Assembly: GCA_002292815.1 (NCBI GenBank) | Contig: DBBX01000031.1 | Location: 62,001-126,000 of the forward strand | Direction of reading: 5' to 3' | DNA length: 64,000 nucleotides | Origin: Thiotrichaceae bacterium UBA973 | GTDB taxonomy: Bacteria > Pseudomonadota > Gammaproteobacteria > Eutrophobiales > Eutrophobiaceae | Shown here: positions 8,291-16,257 of the stretch, in pieces | How positions within the stretch are numbered: position 1 is the stretch's first letter | Layout: each line of letters begins with the position of its first letter | The notes under the pieces: generated by a model | Database searches by the model: none | What the model saw: the letters and a program-made list of their open reading frames with translations, nothing else | What the model was told of the DNA's origin: nothing | Program-made: the position numbers and the translations under genes

Positions 8291-9476
8291 TATATTGATC
8301 GGCAATAAGAGTTATTAGTGTTCTCGCAAGTCTGGTTTTTGATGCTTTTTGTAATTGCTTATGTTCAGCGCCCCAAAACACCGTCAAGGCATTCATCTCT
8401 GAATCAAAACCGAGATCTTCGCCGACCTGATTCGCCGCAATCATATCAAGTTTTTTGGCGCGCAATTTTGTTTGAGCATTTAATTCAAGATTTTCAGTCT
8501 CCGCAGCAAACCCAACTGTAAATGGCGGACTCTCTAGGGCCGCCACTTCTGCAAGAATATCAGGGTTTTTCTGCAAGCTTAATTCATATACATCACTGGA
8601 TTTTTTTATCTTTTGCTCAGCTATAGTTTGTAAGCTGTAATCTGCAACCGCAGCTGCCGAGATAAATATATCCGTACTACTGATTTTCTGCATCACGGCG
8701 TTATGCATTTCTGCTGCTGATGTCACATTAATCAGCTTGGCGCGTTCGGGCGCTGGCAAGTTAACCGGGCCTGAAATAAGAGAAACCTCAGCGCCCGCCT
8801 CAATAGCTGCCATAGCAACCGCGTAACCCATTCGCCCGGAACTGCGATTACTGATATAGCGCACAGGGTCGATAGCCTCTCGTGTCGGCCCCGCAGTAAC
8901 CAACAACCGTGATCCACTCAGAATAGTTGCCTCAAATGATTTTGCTGCAAGTGATGCTATTTCTTCCGGTTCTAACATCCGCCCGGGGCCATTCTCACCA
9001 CAGGCTTGATCTCCTGCAGCCGGGCCAATAACAACGATTCCTCTCGATTTAATCTTTTCCAGATTCTCTTGTGTTGCCGAATTCAGCCACATTTGTTGAT
9101 TCATGGCTGGAGCAAGCATTACCGGACTGGTTGTGGCCAAACATAAAGTGCTTAAGAGGTCTTCTGCAAAGCCATTCGAATACCTGGCAATAAAGTTGGC
9201 ACTGGCCGGAGCGATTAAAACCAAATCTGCCCACCGGGCCAAGTCAATATGCCCCATTGCTGATTCAGTCTCCAAATCCAACAATTCTGTATGCACAGGC
9301 TTGCCTGACAAGGCCTGCATTGTTAATGGCGTAATAAATTCACAGGCATTAACTGTCATAACAACACGCACATCCGCGCCATGTTGTCGCAATAAACGCA
9401 ATAAAACAGCAGCTTTATAAGCTGCGATACCCCCCGTGACACCCAATAAGATGCGTTTTCCTGTTAACTGATACAT
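8262..9476 (-). CDS. coaBC: Bifunctional phosphopantothenoylcysteine decarboxylase / phosphopantothenate-cysteine ligase
   Basis: 404 residues, the normal length. The N-terminal CoaC flavoprotein half (to about 185) starts GKRILLGVTGGIAAYKA and holds APASANFIARYSNGFAEDLL, the substrate motif PAMNQQMW and the flap CGENGPGRM with its catalytic Cys. The C-terminal CoaB ligase half starts near LLVTAGPTREAIDPVRYISNRSSG. The protein makes 4'-phosphopantetheine from phosphopantothenate, CTP and cysteine in CoA synthesis. First gene of the leftward coaBC-dut-algC-argB-slmA block, divergent from radC. coaD, the next enzyme in the pathway, lies elsewhere in the window (23.3 kb). Confidence 0.96.
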   Translation of the reverse strand: MYQLTGKRILLGVTGGIAAYKAAVLLRLLRQHGADVRVVMTVNACEFITPLTMQALSGKPVHTELLDLETESAMGHIDLARWADLVLIAPASANFIARYSNGFAEDLLSTLCLATTSPVMLAPAMNQQMWLNSATQENLEKIKSRGIVVIGPAAGDQACGENGPGRMLEPEEIASLAAKSFEATILSGSRLLVTAGPTREAIDPVRYISNRSSGRMGYAVAMAAIEAGAEVSLISGPVNLPAPERAKLINVTSAAEMHNAVMQKISSTDIFISAAAVADYSLQTIAEQKIKKSSDVYELSLQKNPDILAEVAALESPPFTVGFAAETENLELNAQTKLRAKKLDMIAANQVGEDLGFDSEMNALTVFWGAEHKQLQKASKTRLARTLITLIADQYNEKNINKTH

Positions 9477-9574
9477 ATATTTTAGATTTTACATTATTAT
9501 TGTTATATGTGGCGCACAGATTAAGCATGTACTCACACACCACAGAAACATTACTAATAACAAGGAGCGTTATG

Positions 9575-10249
9575 ATGTCTATTTCTAGCTGGCCTTTCAA
9601 TGAAAGGCCTCGAGAAAAACTATTAGAAAAAGGACCGTCTGCGCTATCCGATGCAGAAATTCTATCCATTTTCCTAAGGACAGGCCGCGAAGGTCTATCT
9701 GCCCTGGATCTCGCAAGAGAGCTTTTAGACAAACATCAGGGGCTACGCCAACTCATCGACGCTGATCAGAAAGACCTTTGTCAAACAAAAGGCTTTGGCA
9801 CAGTTAAATATGTACAAATAATAGCCGCACTAGAGCTGGGTCGGCGTTACTTACAAGCAGAATTAGAGACCGGTGATGCCTTTACCAGCCCGGAACAAAC
9901 ACGAGATTTTCTAACATTGAAACTCCGCGCTTACCCCTACGAGGTGTTTGCATGCTTGTATCTTGATAACCGACATCGCTTGCTCATTTTTGATGAGCTT
10001 TTCCGAGGAACTATTGATAGTGCACAGGTTCATGCTCGGGAGGTAGTTCGATCGGCCTTGAAATACAATGCTGCAGCAGTGATTTTGGCCCATAATCACC
10101 CATCTGGGGAAGCGGAACCCAGTCAAGCGGATATTAATTTAACGCAACAGCTAAAAAAGGCGCTCGATTTGGTTGATATTCGGGTGCTGGATCACCTGAT
10201 TATCGGTAATGGTACTGCGATTTCATTTGCCGAACGCGGGCTGCTATAG
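9575..10249 (+). CDS. radC: RadC family protein (JAMM/MPN+ domain)
   Basis: 224 residues from the second of two tandem ATGs (9572, 9575), chosen because AAGGAG at 9562-9567 is well spaced and the product begins MSISSWPFNERPREKLL as in the family; the frame is open further upstream to 9500. The N-terminal helix-hairpin-helix region (GLRQLIDADQKDLCQTKGFG) precedes a JAMM domain with HNHPSGEAEPSQAD (the zinc ligands H-x-H and D). Named for a supposed repair role that has not held up; the real function is uncertain. It is divergent from coaBC and upstream of rpmB-rpmG. Confidence 0.93.
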   Translation: MSISSWPFNERPREKLLEKGPSALSDAEILSIFLRTGREGLSALDLARELLDKHQGLRQLIDADQKDLCQTKGFGTVKYVQIIAALELGRRYLQAELETGDAFTSPEQTRDFLTLKLRAYPYEVFACLYLDNRHRLLIFDELFRGTIDSAQVHAREVVRSALKYNAAAVILAHNHPSGEAEPSQADINLTQQLKKALDLVDIRVLDHLIIGNGTAISFAERGLL

Positions 10250-10346
10250 ATCAATTTAGTGATCAATAGCGTTCAAATACTTGGATTCGAGATTTAATAC
10301 ATGTACAATCCGCGCTCTTTTTTTATTGTGAATGACGAGAAAAACC

Positions 10347-10586
10347 ATGTCACGAGTATGCGAAGTAACGGGCAAAGCCCCAATGGTCGGGAATAACGTT
10401 TCCCATGCCAATAATAAGACAAAACGCCGTTTTCTGCCAAACTTGCAGTCACGCCGATTTTGGATAGAAAGCGAAAGTCGCTGGGTCAGATTACGCGTTA
10501 GCAAAAAAGGCTTACGCATTATCGACAAGAAAGGCATCGAAGAAGTCTTGGTTGATATAAAAGCCCGTAACAAAGCCGCAGCCTGA
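10347..10586 (+). CDS. rpmB: 50S ribosomal protein L28
   Basis: 79 residues from the ATG at 10347, giving the canonical MSRVCEVTGKAPMVGNNVSH; an in-frame ATG at 10332 would add five atypical residues. The basic core KRRFLPNLQSRRFW and the C-terminal KGLRIIDKKGIEEVL match L28. It is the usual partner of rpmG, 11 bases downstream. Confidence 0.97.
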   Translation: MSRVCEVTGKAPMVGNNVSHANNKTKRRFLPNLQSRRFWIESESRWVRLRVSKKGLRIIDKKGIEEVLVDIKARNKAAA

Positions 10587-10597
10587 GGATAATAATT

Positions 10598-10753
10598 ATG
10601 CGCGATAAAATAAAACTTGTCTCATCTGCAGAAACTGGTCATTACTACACGACGACCAAGAACAAACGCACCATGCCAGACAAGATGGAAATAAAGAAGT
10701 ACGACCCGGTTGTCCGGAAGCATGTAATCTACAAAGAAGCCAAGATTAAATAA
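10598..10753 (+). CDS. rpmG: 50S ribosomal protein L33
   Basis: 51 residues: MRDKIKLVSSAETGHYYTTT at the start, then KNKR, KMEIKKYDPVVRKHVIYKEAKIK to the stop at 10751-10753. This is the zinc-independent form, lacking the CxxC pairs. Too short for a standard open-frame cut-off. Preceded by rpmB and followed at once by a strong intrinsic terminator, so rpmB-rpmG form a two-gene unit. Confidence 0.97.
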   Translation: MRDKIKLVSSAETGHYYTTTKNKRTMPDKMEIKKYDPVVRKHVIYKEAKIK

Positions 10754-10780
10754 AAAAAGCGCCAGTAGGCGCTTTTTTTA
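10752..10780 (+). terminator. Intrinsic terminator of rpmB-rpmG
   Basis: AAAAAAGCGCC (10753-10763), loop AGTA, GGCGCTTTTTT (10768-10778). The A/T arms extend the GC stem, so it could also work on the other strand. Confidence 0.9.
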
Positions 10781-10928
10781 TATGTTCATGAATGAACTGG
10801 TCGAAGATTACTCCTCCACTTTGACACTTCCATCATCCTTGGCGGTCGTATCTCTCGAGAGGACACGACTACATGGATGCAGGAGTTAGAGGGAAGCAGG
10901 CCAAAGAGACGATTTACTGTTATTAAGT

Positions 10929-12110
10929 TCAAGCTGGAATAGGCTGCAAAGTATAAGCTCGTATATTCCTAGAAAACTCTTCCAGCGCTTCTATCCCTGT
11001 TGCTTCTGCCTGACGACACCATTCCTGTAGATTTTGTACCATCGATTCTCGGGTTGCGGTCTTCTCTAGCCAAATTTCTTGCAAACGCTGCTTAAATTCA
11101 TAGACCACATTGAGTGTATCGCTATGGGCGAGAATACTATCTAAACGCTGACGCGCATTTGAATCCAGCAAACTATCCGCCCGGCTCATCAGCTTTTTAC
11201 CTCGTCGTAATAATTTTTTCCCGGTAACATTGGCCTTACGCATTTCGTCTTTATAGACATCACCTATTACTTCATGTGCATAATCTGACATCACATGCCA
11301 TCGATTAGAAATAACCGCACTAACGGTATCATAATCAATCATCGGGTTTTCGTTGTTAAATCGTGGCGTCGGCGCGAGTTTCTTCACCTTAGCTAGACTC
11401 AATACACTTAACAGTCGTATGTACTGCCAACCGAGATCAAATTCCCATCGCTTGTTAGAAAACTTTGCCGAACTGGCAAAGGCGTGATGGTTATTATGCA
11501 GCTCTTCACCACCGATAAGGATGCCAACGGGGACAATGTTGGTCGAGGCATCGGCAGATTCAAAGTTCCGATAACCGTACCAATGCCCAGCACCATTGAT
11601 CAATCCCGCTGCAAAAAAGGGAACCCAGGCCATCTGTATCGCCCATATCGAGATACCTAACACGCCAAACAATGAGAAATTGACGAAAAACAAACAAATG
11701 ATGCCGAGAAAGGTAAATTTGCTATACAAATTTCGTTCTATCCAATCATCCGGGGTCTCATGACCATATCTATCCAGTGTCTCCTGATTCTTTGTCTCGG
11801 TACGATATAACTCGACCCCATCCCACAGCACTTTATTAATGCCATGGATTACCGGGCTATGAGGGTCTTCTTCTGTTTCGACCTTGGCATGATGTTTACG
11901 ATGTACTGCAACCCATTCTTTTGTGCCCATAGCCGTTGTTAACCATAGCCAAAAACGAAAAAAATGACTTATAAGCGAGTGCAATTCAAGCGCATGATGG
12001 GCTTGGTAGCGATGTAGATAAATCGTAACAGAGGCAATTGTAATGTGCGTCAAACCAAGAACCACCAGCACATATCCCCACCAGGGCAAGCTAATCAAGC
12101 CGTTAAACAT
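10929..12110 (-). CDS. Membrane fatty acid desaturase (acyl-CoA delta-9 type)
   Basis: 393 residues. The three histidine boxes that hold the di-iron centre are intact: HRYQAHH (H33-H39), HRKHH (H70-H74) and HNNHH (H205-H209). Four hydrophobic segments flank them (about 10-32, 48-62, 131-152, 155-175). This is the membrane-bound class I desaturase family that introduces a cis double bond into saturated acyl chains and adjusts membrane fluidity. The C-terminal 120 residues after the last box are charged and helical, as in the longer Pseudomonas-type enzymes. Electron donor genes are not adjacent. It is divergent from the ABC cluster. Confidence 0.88.
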   Translation of the reverse strand: MFNGLISLPWWGYVLVVLGLTHITIASVTIYLHRYQAHHALELHSLISHFFRFWLWLTTAMGTKEWVAVHRKHHAKVETEEDPHSPVIHGINKVLWDGVELYRTETKNQETLDRYGHETPDDWIERNLYSKFTFLGIICLFFVNFSLFGVLGISIWAIQMAWVPFFAAGLINGAGHWYGYRNFESADASTNIVPVGILIGGEELHNNHHAFASSAKFSNKRWEFDLGWQYIRLLSVLSLAKVKKLAPTPRFNNENPMIDYDTVSAVISNRWHVMSDYAHEVIGDVYKDEMRKANVTGKKLLRRGKKLMSRADSLLDSNARQRLDSILAHSDTLNVVYEFKQRLQEIWLEKTATRESMVQNLQEWCRQAEATGIEALEEFSRNIRAYTLQPIPA

Positions 12111-12307
12111 ACTTCATAACCTCTTCTTATAATTAGAACCGTCTCAAAACTGTTTACTTTTAAACTCATGGATCATCATATTGTAGCTGACAAACCCGAC
12201 TTTTATCCTGATTTAGTCTCATCCTAATACTTCTGGTTGGATGTCTGAGATGTGCATTTCGGAAAGGTGCTTGCAAGTTATGACGTAATAAGAATAATAG
12301 CTGCGAA

Positions 12308-13270
12308 ATGGAGAGTGAAATACTTATATCAGTTCAACAGCTTTCACGCTTTTATGGCCAACAAAAAGCCATAGAAAACGTCAGCTTCGATGTCCACCGT
12401 GGAGAAATCCTTGGCTTTCTAGGCCCTAACGGTGCGGGCAAATCGACCACGATGCAAATAATATGTGGTGTGCTCGCCGCCAATCATGGCTCCGTTACTA
12501 TTGCCGGGTATGATATTCATGAAACACCACGTCTGGCAAAAAAACATATCGGGTTTTTACCGGAACAACCACCGCTATATAACGACCTGACCGTCAATGA
12601 ATATCTAAATTACGCGGCAAAACTTCGCGGTATAAATAAAGACGGCTTAACAGAGGCCATTAATCTAAGTAAAGAGCGCTGTGGCCTGGAAAATGTTGGC
12701 TCACGCTTAATCGAGAACCTGTCAAAGGGTTATAAACAGCGCGTCGGCATTGCTCAAGCTATTATCCACTCACCTTCGGTCATCATCCTTGATGAACCAA
12801 CTTCGGGACTTGATCCCATCCAGATCCGTGAAATAAGGGAATTGATGCGCGAGTTGAGCTCAGATCATAGCGTCATACTCTCTACCCATATCCTTTCGGA
12901 AATACAAAGCCTGTGCGATCGTGTGTTGATCATAAATCAAGGTCATATAGTTTTAGATCAATCACTGGATCAATTAGAAAATAGTTCTGATAAACCAGAC
13001 AGTATTGAAATTGGCTTGCGCAATCCACCTGCTCTGGAATCATTGCTTGGCATCGAAGGTGTTGCTTCTGTTGAAAGCATTAACGATGACACCCTACGTA
13101 TTAACTTTAGCCCAGAGTCAAACATGATTGCTGCCATTGTTGAAAAAGCAGTGTCTGATAACTGGGGTTTATTCAAACTTAACCCGGGTGATACCTCGCT
13201 AGAAGCGACATTCATGCGTCTGACGCATGGCGATAATGAACAACTTGAAAAAGATGAGAGTGCCGCATGA
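12308..13270 (+). CDS. ABC transporter ATP-binding protein (GldA/NatA-like)
   Basis: 320 residues. Walker A GPNGAGKST (about residues 39-47), Q-loop GFLPEQPPLY, ABC signature LSKGYKQRVG, Walker B VIILDEPTSGLDP, then STHILSEIQ with the switch His. The last 90 residues form the regulatory extension often seen in GldA-like subunits. It energises the membrane complex encoded by the next three genes. The start of the permease gene overlaps its stop by 4 bases. The whole set resembles the gldA-gldF-gldG arrangement that is widespread in non-gliding proteobacteria, where its substrate is unknown. Confidence 0.9.
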   Translation: MESEILISVQQLSRFYGQQKAIENVSFDVHRGEILGFLGPNGAGKSTTMQIICGVLAANHGSVTIAGYDIHETPRLAKKHIGFLPEQPPLYNDLTVNEYLNYAAKLRGINKDGLTEAINLSKERCGLENVGSRLIENLSKGYKQRVGIAQAIIHSPSVIILDEPTSGLDPIQIREIRELMRELSSDHSVILSTHILSEIQSLCDRVLIINQGHIVLDQSLDQLENSSDKPDSIEIGLRNPPALESLLGIEGVASVESINDDTLRINFSPESNMIAAIVEKAVSDNWGLFKLNPGDTSLEATFMRLTHGDNEQLEKDESAA

Positions 13271-14013
13271 TTAATAATATAAGTTTAATCGCTGCCAATG
13301 AATTACGACGCCTTTTTAAATCACCATTGGCCTGGGTCATTCTCGCCGTAGTACAGTTTCTAATCGCGATATTCTTTTACTTATTGCTATCGCAATACAT
13401 GCAACCTTCTGCCGCTGCATCTGGTTTAACCGATGTTGTTGTCTCTGGCATGTATCAAATTTCAGGCGTTGTTATGTTGTTGGTTTCACCACTGTTAACC
13501 ATGCGTTTGATTACTGAAGAGCGTCGACTAGGCACCATTAAGCTACTAATTTCCTCACCGATAAGCATCACTGAATTGGTGCTTGGAAAATATGTGGGGA
13601 TAACCATATTCTATTGTTTAATGTTATTCATGATCAGTTTAATGCCTGCATCACTAATGATAGGCACGCAACTCGATCTAGGACAAATCGCATCTGCTCT
13701 CATAGGTGTGTTGTTATTAATGTCTGCATTTGCATCCATTGGTTTGTTTATTTCATCGTTAACAAGCTCACCGGCTATTGCTGCTATAAGTACCTTTGGT
13801 GTTTTGTTTTTACTCTGGATAATTAACATCGCTGGCACCAATGCCTCTGAAGGCATGGCAGAGGTGTTTGCTTATATGTCGTTGCTCAAACACTACTCCA
13901 GTTTGTTAACTGGCGTTTTCAATTCGACTGATGTTTTGTTTTATATTATTGTCTCCGTCTTTTTCATTATATTAAGTATCTGGCGTTTAGATGCTGAACG
14001 GACTTATGGTTAA
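13267..14013 (+). CDS. ABC transporter permease (GldF-like, ABC-2 family)
   Basis: 248 residues with six hydrophobic segments: about 18-40, 60-80, 103-128, 138-165, 169-190 and 220-240. The segment LLTMRLITEERRLGTIKLL after the second helix is the coupling region typical of ABC-2 permeases of the GldF type. Overlaps the ATPase gene by 4 bases and is followed after 6 bases by the GldG-like gene, so the cluster is a tight operon. Substrate not known. Confidence 0.87.
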   Translation: MINNISLIAANELRRLFKSPLAWVILAVVQFLIAIFFYLLLSQYMQPSAAASGLTDVVVSGMYQISGVVMLLVSPLLTMRLITEERRLGTIKLLISSPISITELVLGKYVGITIFYCLMLFMISLMPASLMIGTQLDLGQIASALIGVLLLMSAFASIGLFISSLTSSPAIAAISTFGVLFLLWIINIAGTNASEGMAEVFAYMSLLKHYSSLLTGVFNSTDVLFYIIVSVFFIILSIWRLDAERTYG

Positions 14014-14019
14014 TTTAAA

Positions 14020-15393
14020 ATGTTCGTAACCGCCAGAACAAGACTCCAGAATCGCCTTAACAGTATTCTTATGTTTTGTTTATTGACTATAAGCGTTTGC
14101 TTATTGGCATGGTTGAGTCATAAACATTCGCTAGAATATGATTGGACGGCTAACGGTCGACATACTCTGTCAGAAGCGAGTCGAAATCTATTAGCCAAGA
14201 TGCCAGATAAAATTGAGATCACATCTTATGCACGGGAAAATTCTCAGTTGCGTGATGCTATCAAAAAATTCGTTGGAAAATATCAACGCCACAAGCCGGA
14301 CATTGTATTACGTTTTGTAAACCCGGACGCAGTTCCCGATGAGGTCCGCAACCTTGGTATTAGTGTTGATGGCGAGATTATTGTTCGTTATCAGGATCGG
14401 AGTGAGCATGTAAAGTCTGACAAAGAACAAGTCTTTACTAATGCTCTGCAACGACTAGCGCGTAACCAGGAACGCTGGATCGCTTTTGTTGAAGGTCATG
14501 GTGAACGCAACGCCTTGGGTGATGCAAATCATGATATGGGAGACTGGGTTAAACAATTGTTTAATCAAGGTTATCGTGTACAACCGATAAACCTTAGTGA
14601 AACACAAGCGATCCCTGATAACACAGGCGTTCTCGTTATAGCCGGACCACGCATCGATTACCTTCCAGGCGAAACGGAGGCCATCATTAATTATATTAAT
14701 GACGGTGGTAATTTATTGTGGCTACAAGATCCAGGCCCTCTTTATAAACTCGACTCATTAGCTGAGGAGCTTGCTCTAAACTTTTATGAAGGGGCCGTGA
14801 TCGATTATGCTGGTCAATTGATCGGTATCAATGACCCTACTATTGCTCTGGTTACTAAAACATTGTATTCGCCCCATGCCATAACAGCGGGTTTTGAATA
14901 CACAACCTTATTTCCGATGGCTGGTGCGATAGAGTTATTAGAGTCGATAAAATGGATGGCTAAACCAATCTTTGGAACGGGTGATCATACCTGGAGCGAG
15001 ACAGCTAAACTGGAAGGAGCCGTTGAGTTTAATGAGGGCAGCGATACACAAGGGCCTTTGACTATTGGTATTAGTTTGGAACGTGAACTTGAAGCGGAAC
15101 AAGGGGAAGAACTGGTTAGCAAGCAACAACGAATAGTCGTTATTGGCGATGGCGATTTCTTGTCAAACACCTATCTTGCTAATAGTGGTAACAATGAACT
15201 CGGCACACGAATAATAAACTGGTTGAGTAGTGACGATGAATTTATTGCTATCCCACCAAAAATATCAAACGATACACAATTAAATACATCATCAACCGTG
15301 CTCGGCATTATCGGCATCCTGTTTTTGTTTATACTGCCCGCGGTATTGATCGCCATAGGTATTGCCATTGGCCTACGGAGAAAAAAACAATAA
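14020..15393 (+). CDS. GldG-family ABC auxiliary protein
   Basis: 457 residues: one N-terminal TM helix (about 15-33), a large extracytoplasmic region, and a C-terminal TM helix (about 428-451) followed by RRKKQ. The N-terminal motif YDWTANGRHTLSEAS and later FVEGHGERN and GVLVIAGPRIDYLPGE are typical of the GldG/ABC_transp_aux domain, related to glutamine-amidotransferase-like folds. It is thought to act with the GldA-GldF type ABC complex at the periplasmic face of the inner membrane. Its last codons read into the next gene region. Confidence 0.85.
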   Translation: MFVTARTRLQNRLNSILMFCLLTISVCLLAWLSHKHSLEYDWTANGRHTLSEASRNLLAKMPDKIEITSYARENSQLRDAIKKFVGKYQRHKPDIVLRFVNPDAVPDEVRNLGISVDGEIIVRYQDRSEHVKSDKEQVFTNALQRLARNQERWIAFVEGHGERNALGDANHDMGDWVKQLFNQGYRVQPINLSETQAIPDNTGVLVIAGPRIDYLPGETEAIINYINDGGNLLWLQDPGPLYKLDSLAEELALNFYEGAVIDYAGQLIGINDPTIALVTKTLYSPHAITAGFEYTTLFPMAGAIELLESIKWMAKPIFGTGDHTWSETAKLEGAVEFNEGSDTQGPLTIGISLERELEAEQGEELVSKQQRIVVIGDGDFLSNTYLANSGNNELGTRIINWLSSDDEFIAIPPKISNDTQLNTSSTVLGIIGILFLFILPAVLIAIGIAIGLRRKKQ

Positions 15394-15394
15394 C

Positions 15395-16255
15395 GTGGCT
15401 ACGCGACTCTGGATTAACGTAGGCCTGCTTGTCTTTATCGTTTTATTGTCTGCGGTTCTTCTTATGCCAGAAGACAAGATTGAACCAGACCTGTCTCGAC
15501 TAACTACAATAGAACAAAATGATATCGTCAAGATTGAGGTATTAAGAAAAAATATCGAAAACTTCGAATTTAATAAACAAGGCGAAGTCTGGCACATGAC
15601 CTGGCCACAACAGTTTCTCGCTAACAGTGCTCGCATCAATGCTATGTTGCATATTTTAAATTCTGAAACTTATGGTCAATTTAATCCTGCTGAAGTTGAT
15701 TTAGCACGCTTTGACCTTATTGACCCGATCATTACCGTTAAACTAAATGATCATGTTTTCCAATTTGGTAACACCGATGCTATCGACCAACGGCGATACG
15801 TGTTGTTTAATGGAACAATATATTTAACGAATGATTCACTCTATGCGCAGCTAACTACAAACGCAGCATTTTTTGCAGATACTAAAATATTGCCACAAGA
15901 TTTTGAGATAAGCGCAATTCAGTTTCCGGAAAATAAAATTGAACGGCATGACCAACAATGGCAGCTGCAAAACTTGATGGACATAAACCCTGATCAATTG
16001 AAAAAAATCGTGTTTGCCTGGAATAATGCATCCGCAATATCGGTAAGAAAATATACAGCGCCTGAGACAGAATTACCGATTATCGTTTCTTCTTCAAACG
16101 GAATCACTATCAGGTTTATTGTTGTTTCAACCGAACCACATTTGATACTAGGCAGAAAAGATATCGGTGTTCAATATCATCTCGGCAGTGATGAAGCAGA
16201 TAAATTACTATTAAAAGAAAATACTGAAACAACAACGGAAACACAGCAACAATAA
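15395..16255 (+). CDS. DUF4340 domain protein (last gene of the ABC cluster)
   Basis: 286 residues from the GTG at 15395, just after the GldG-like stop; the product then starts ATRLWINVGLLVFIVLLS, a natural N-terminal TM anchor. The same frame is open from an ATG at 15362, which would give 297 residues and overlap gldG. The rest is a predicted periplasmic domain with DUF4340-type segments (WHMTWPQQFLANSARINAML, FDLIDPIITVKL). DUF4340 proteins commonly end GldA-F-G operons. Function unknown. Convergent with the P-type ATPase gene, 2 bases apart. Confidence 0.8.
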   Translation: MATRLWINVGLLVFIVLLSAVLLMPEDKIEPDLSRLTTIEQNDIVKIEVLRKNIENFEFNKQGEVWHMTWPQQFLANSARINAMLHILNSETYGQFNPAEVDLARFDLIDPIITVKLNDHVFQFGNTDAIDQRRYVLFNGTIYLTNDSLYAQLTTNAAFFADTKILPQDFEISAIQFPENKIERHDQQWQLQNLMDINPDQLKKIVFAWNNASAISVRKYTAPETELPIIVSSSNGITIRFIVVSTEPHLILGRKDIGVQYHLGSDEADKLLLKENTETTTETQQQ

Positions 16256-16257
16256 TC

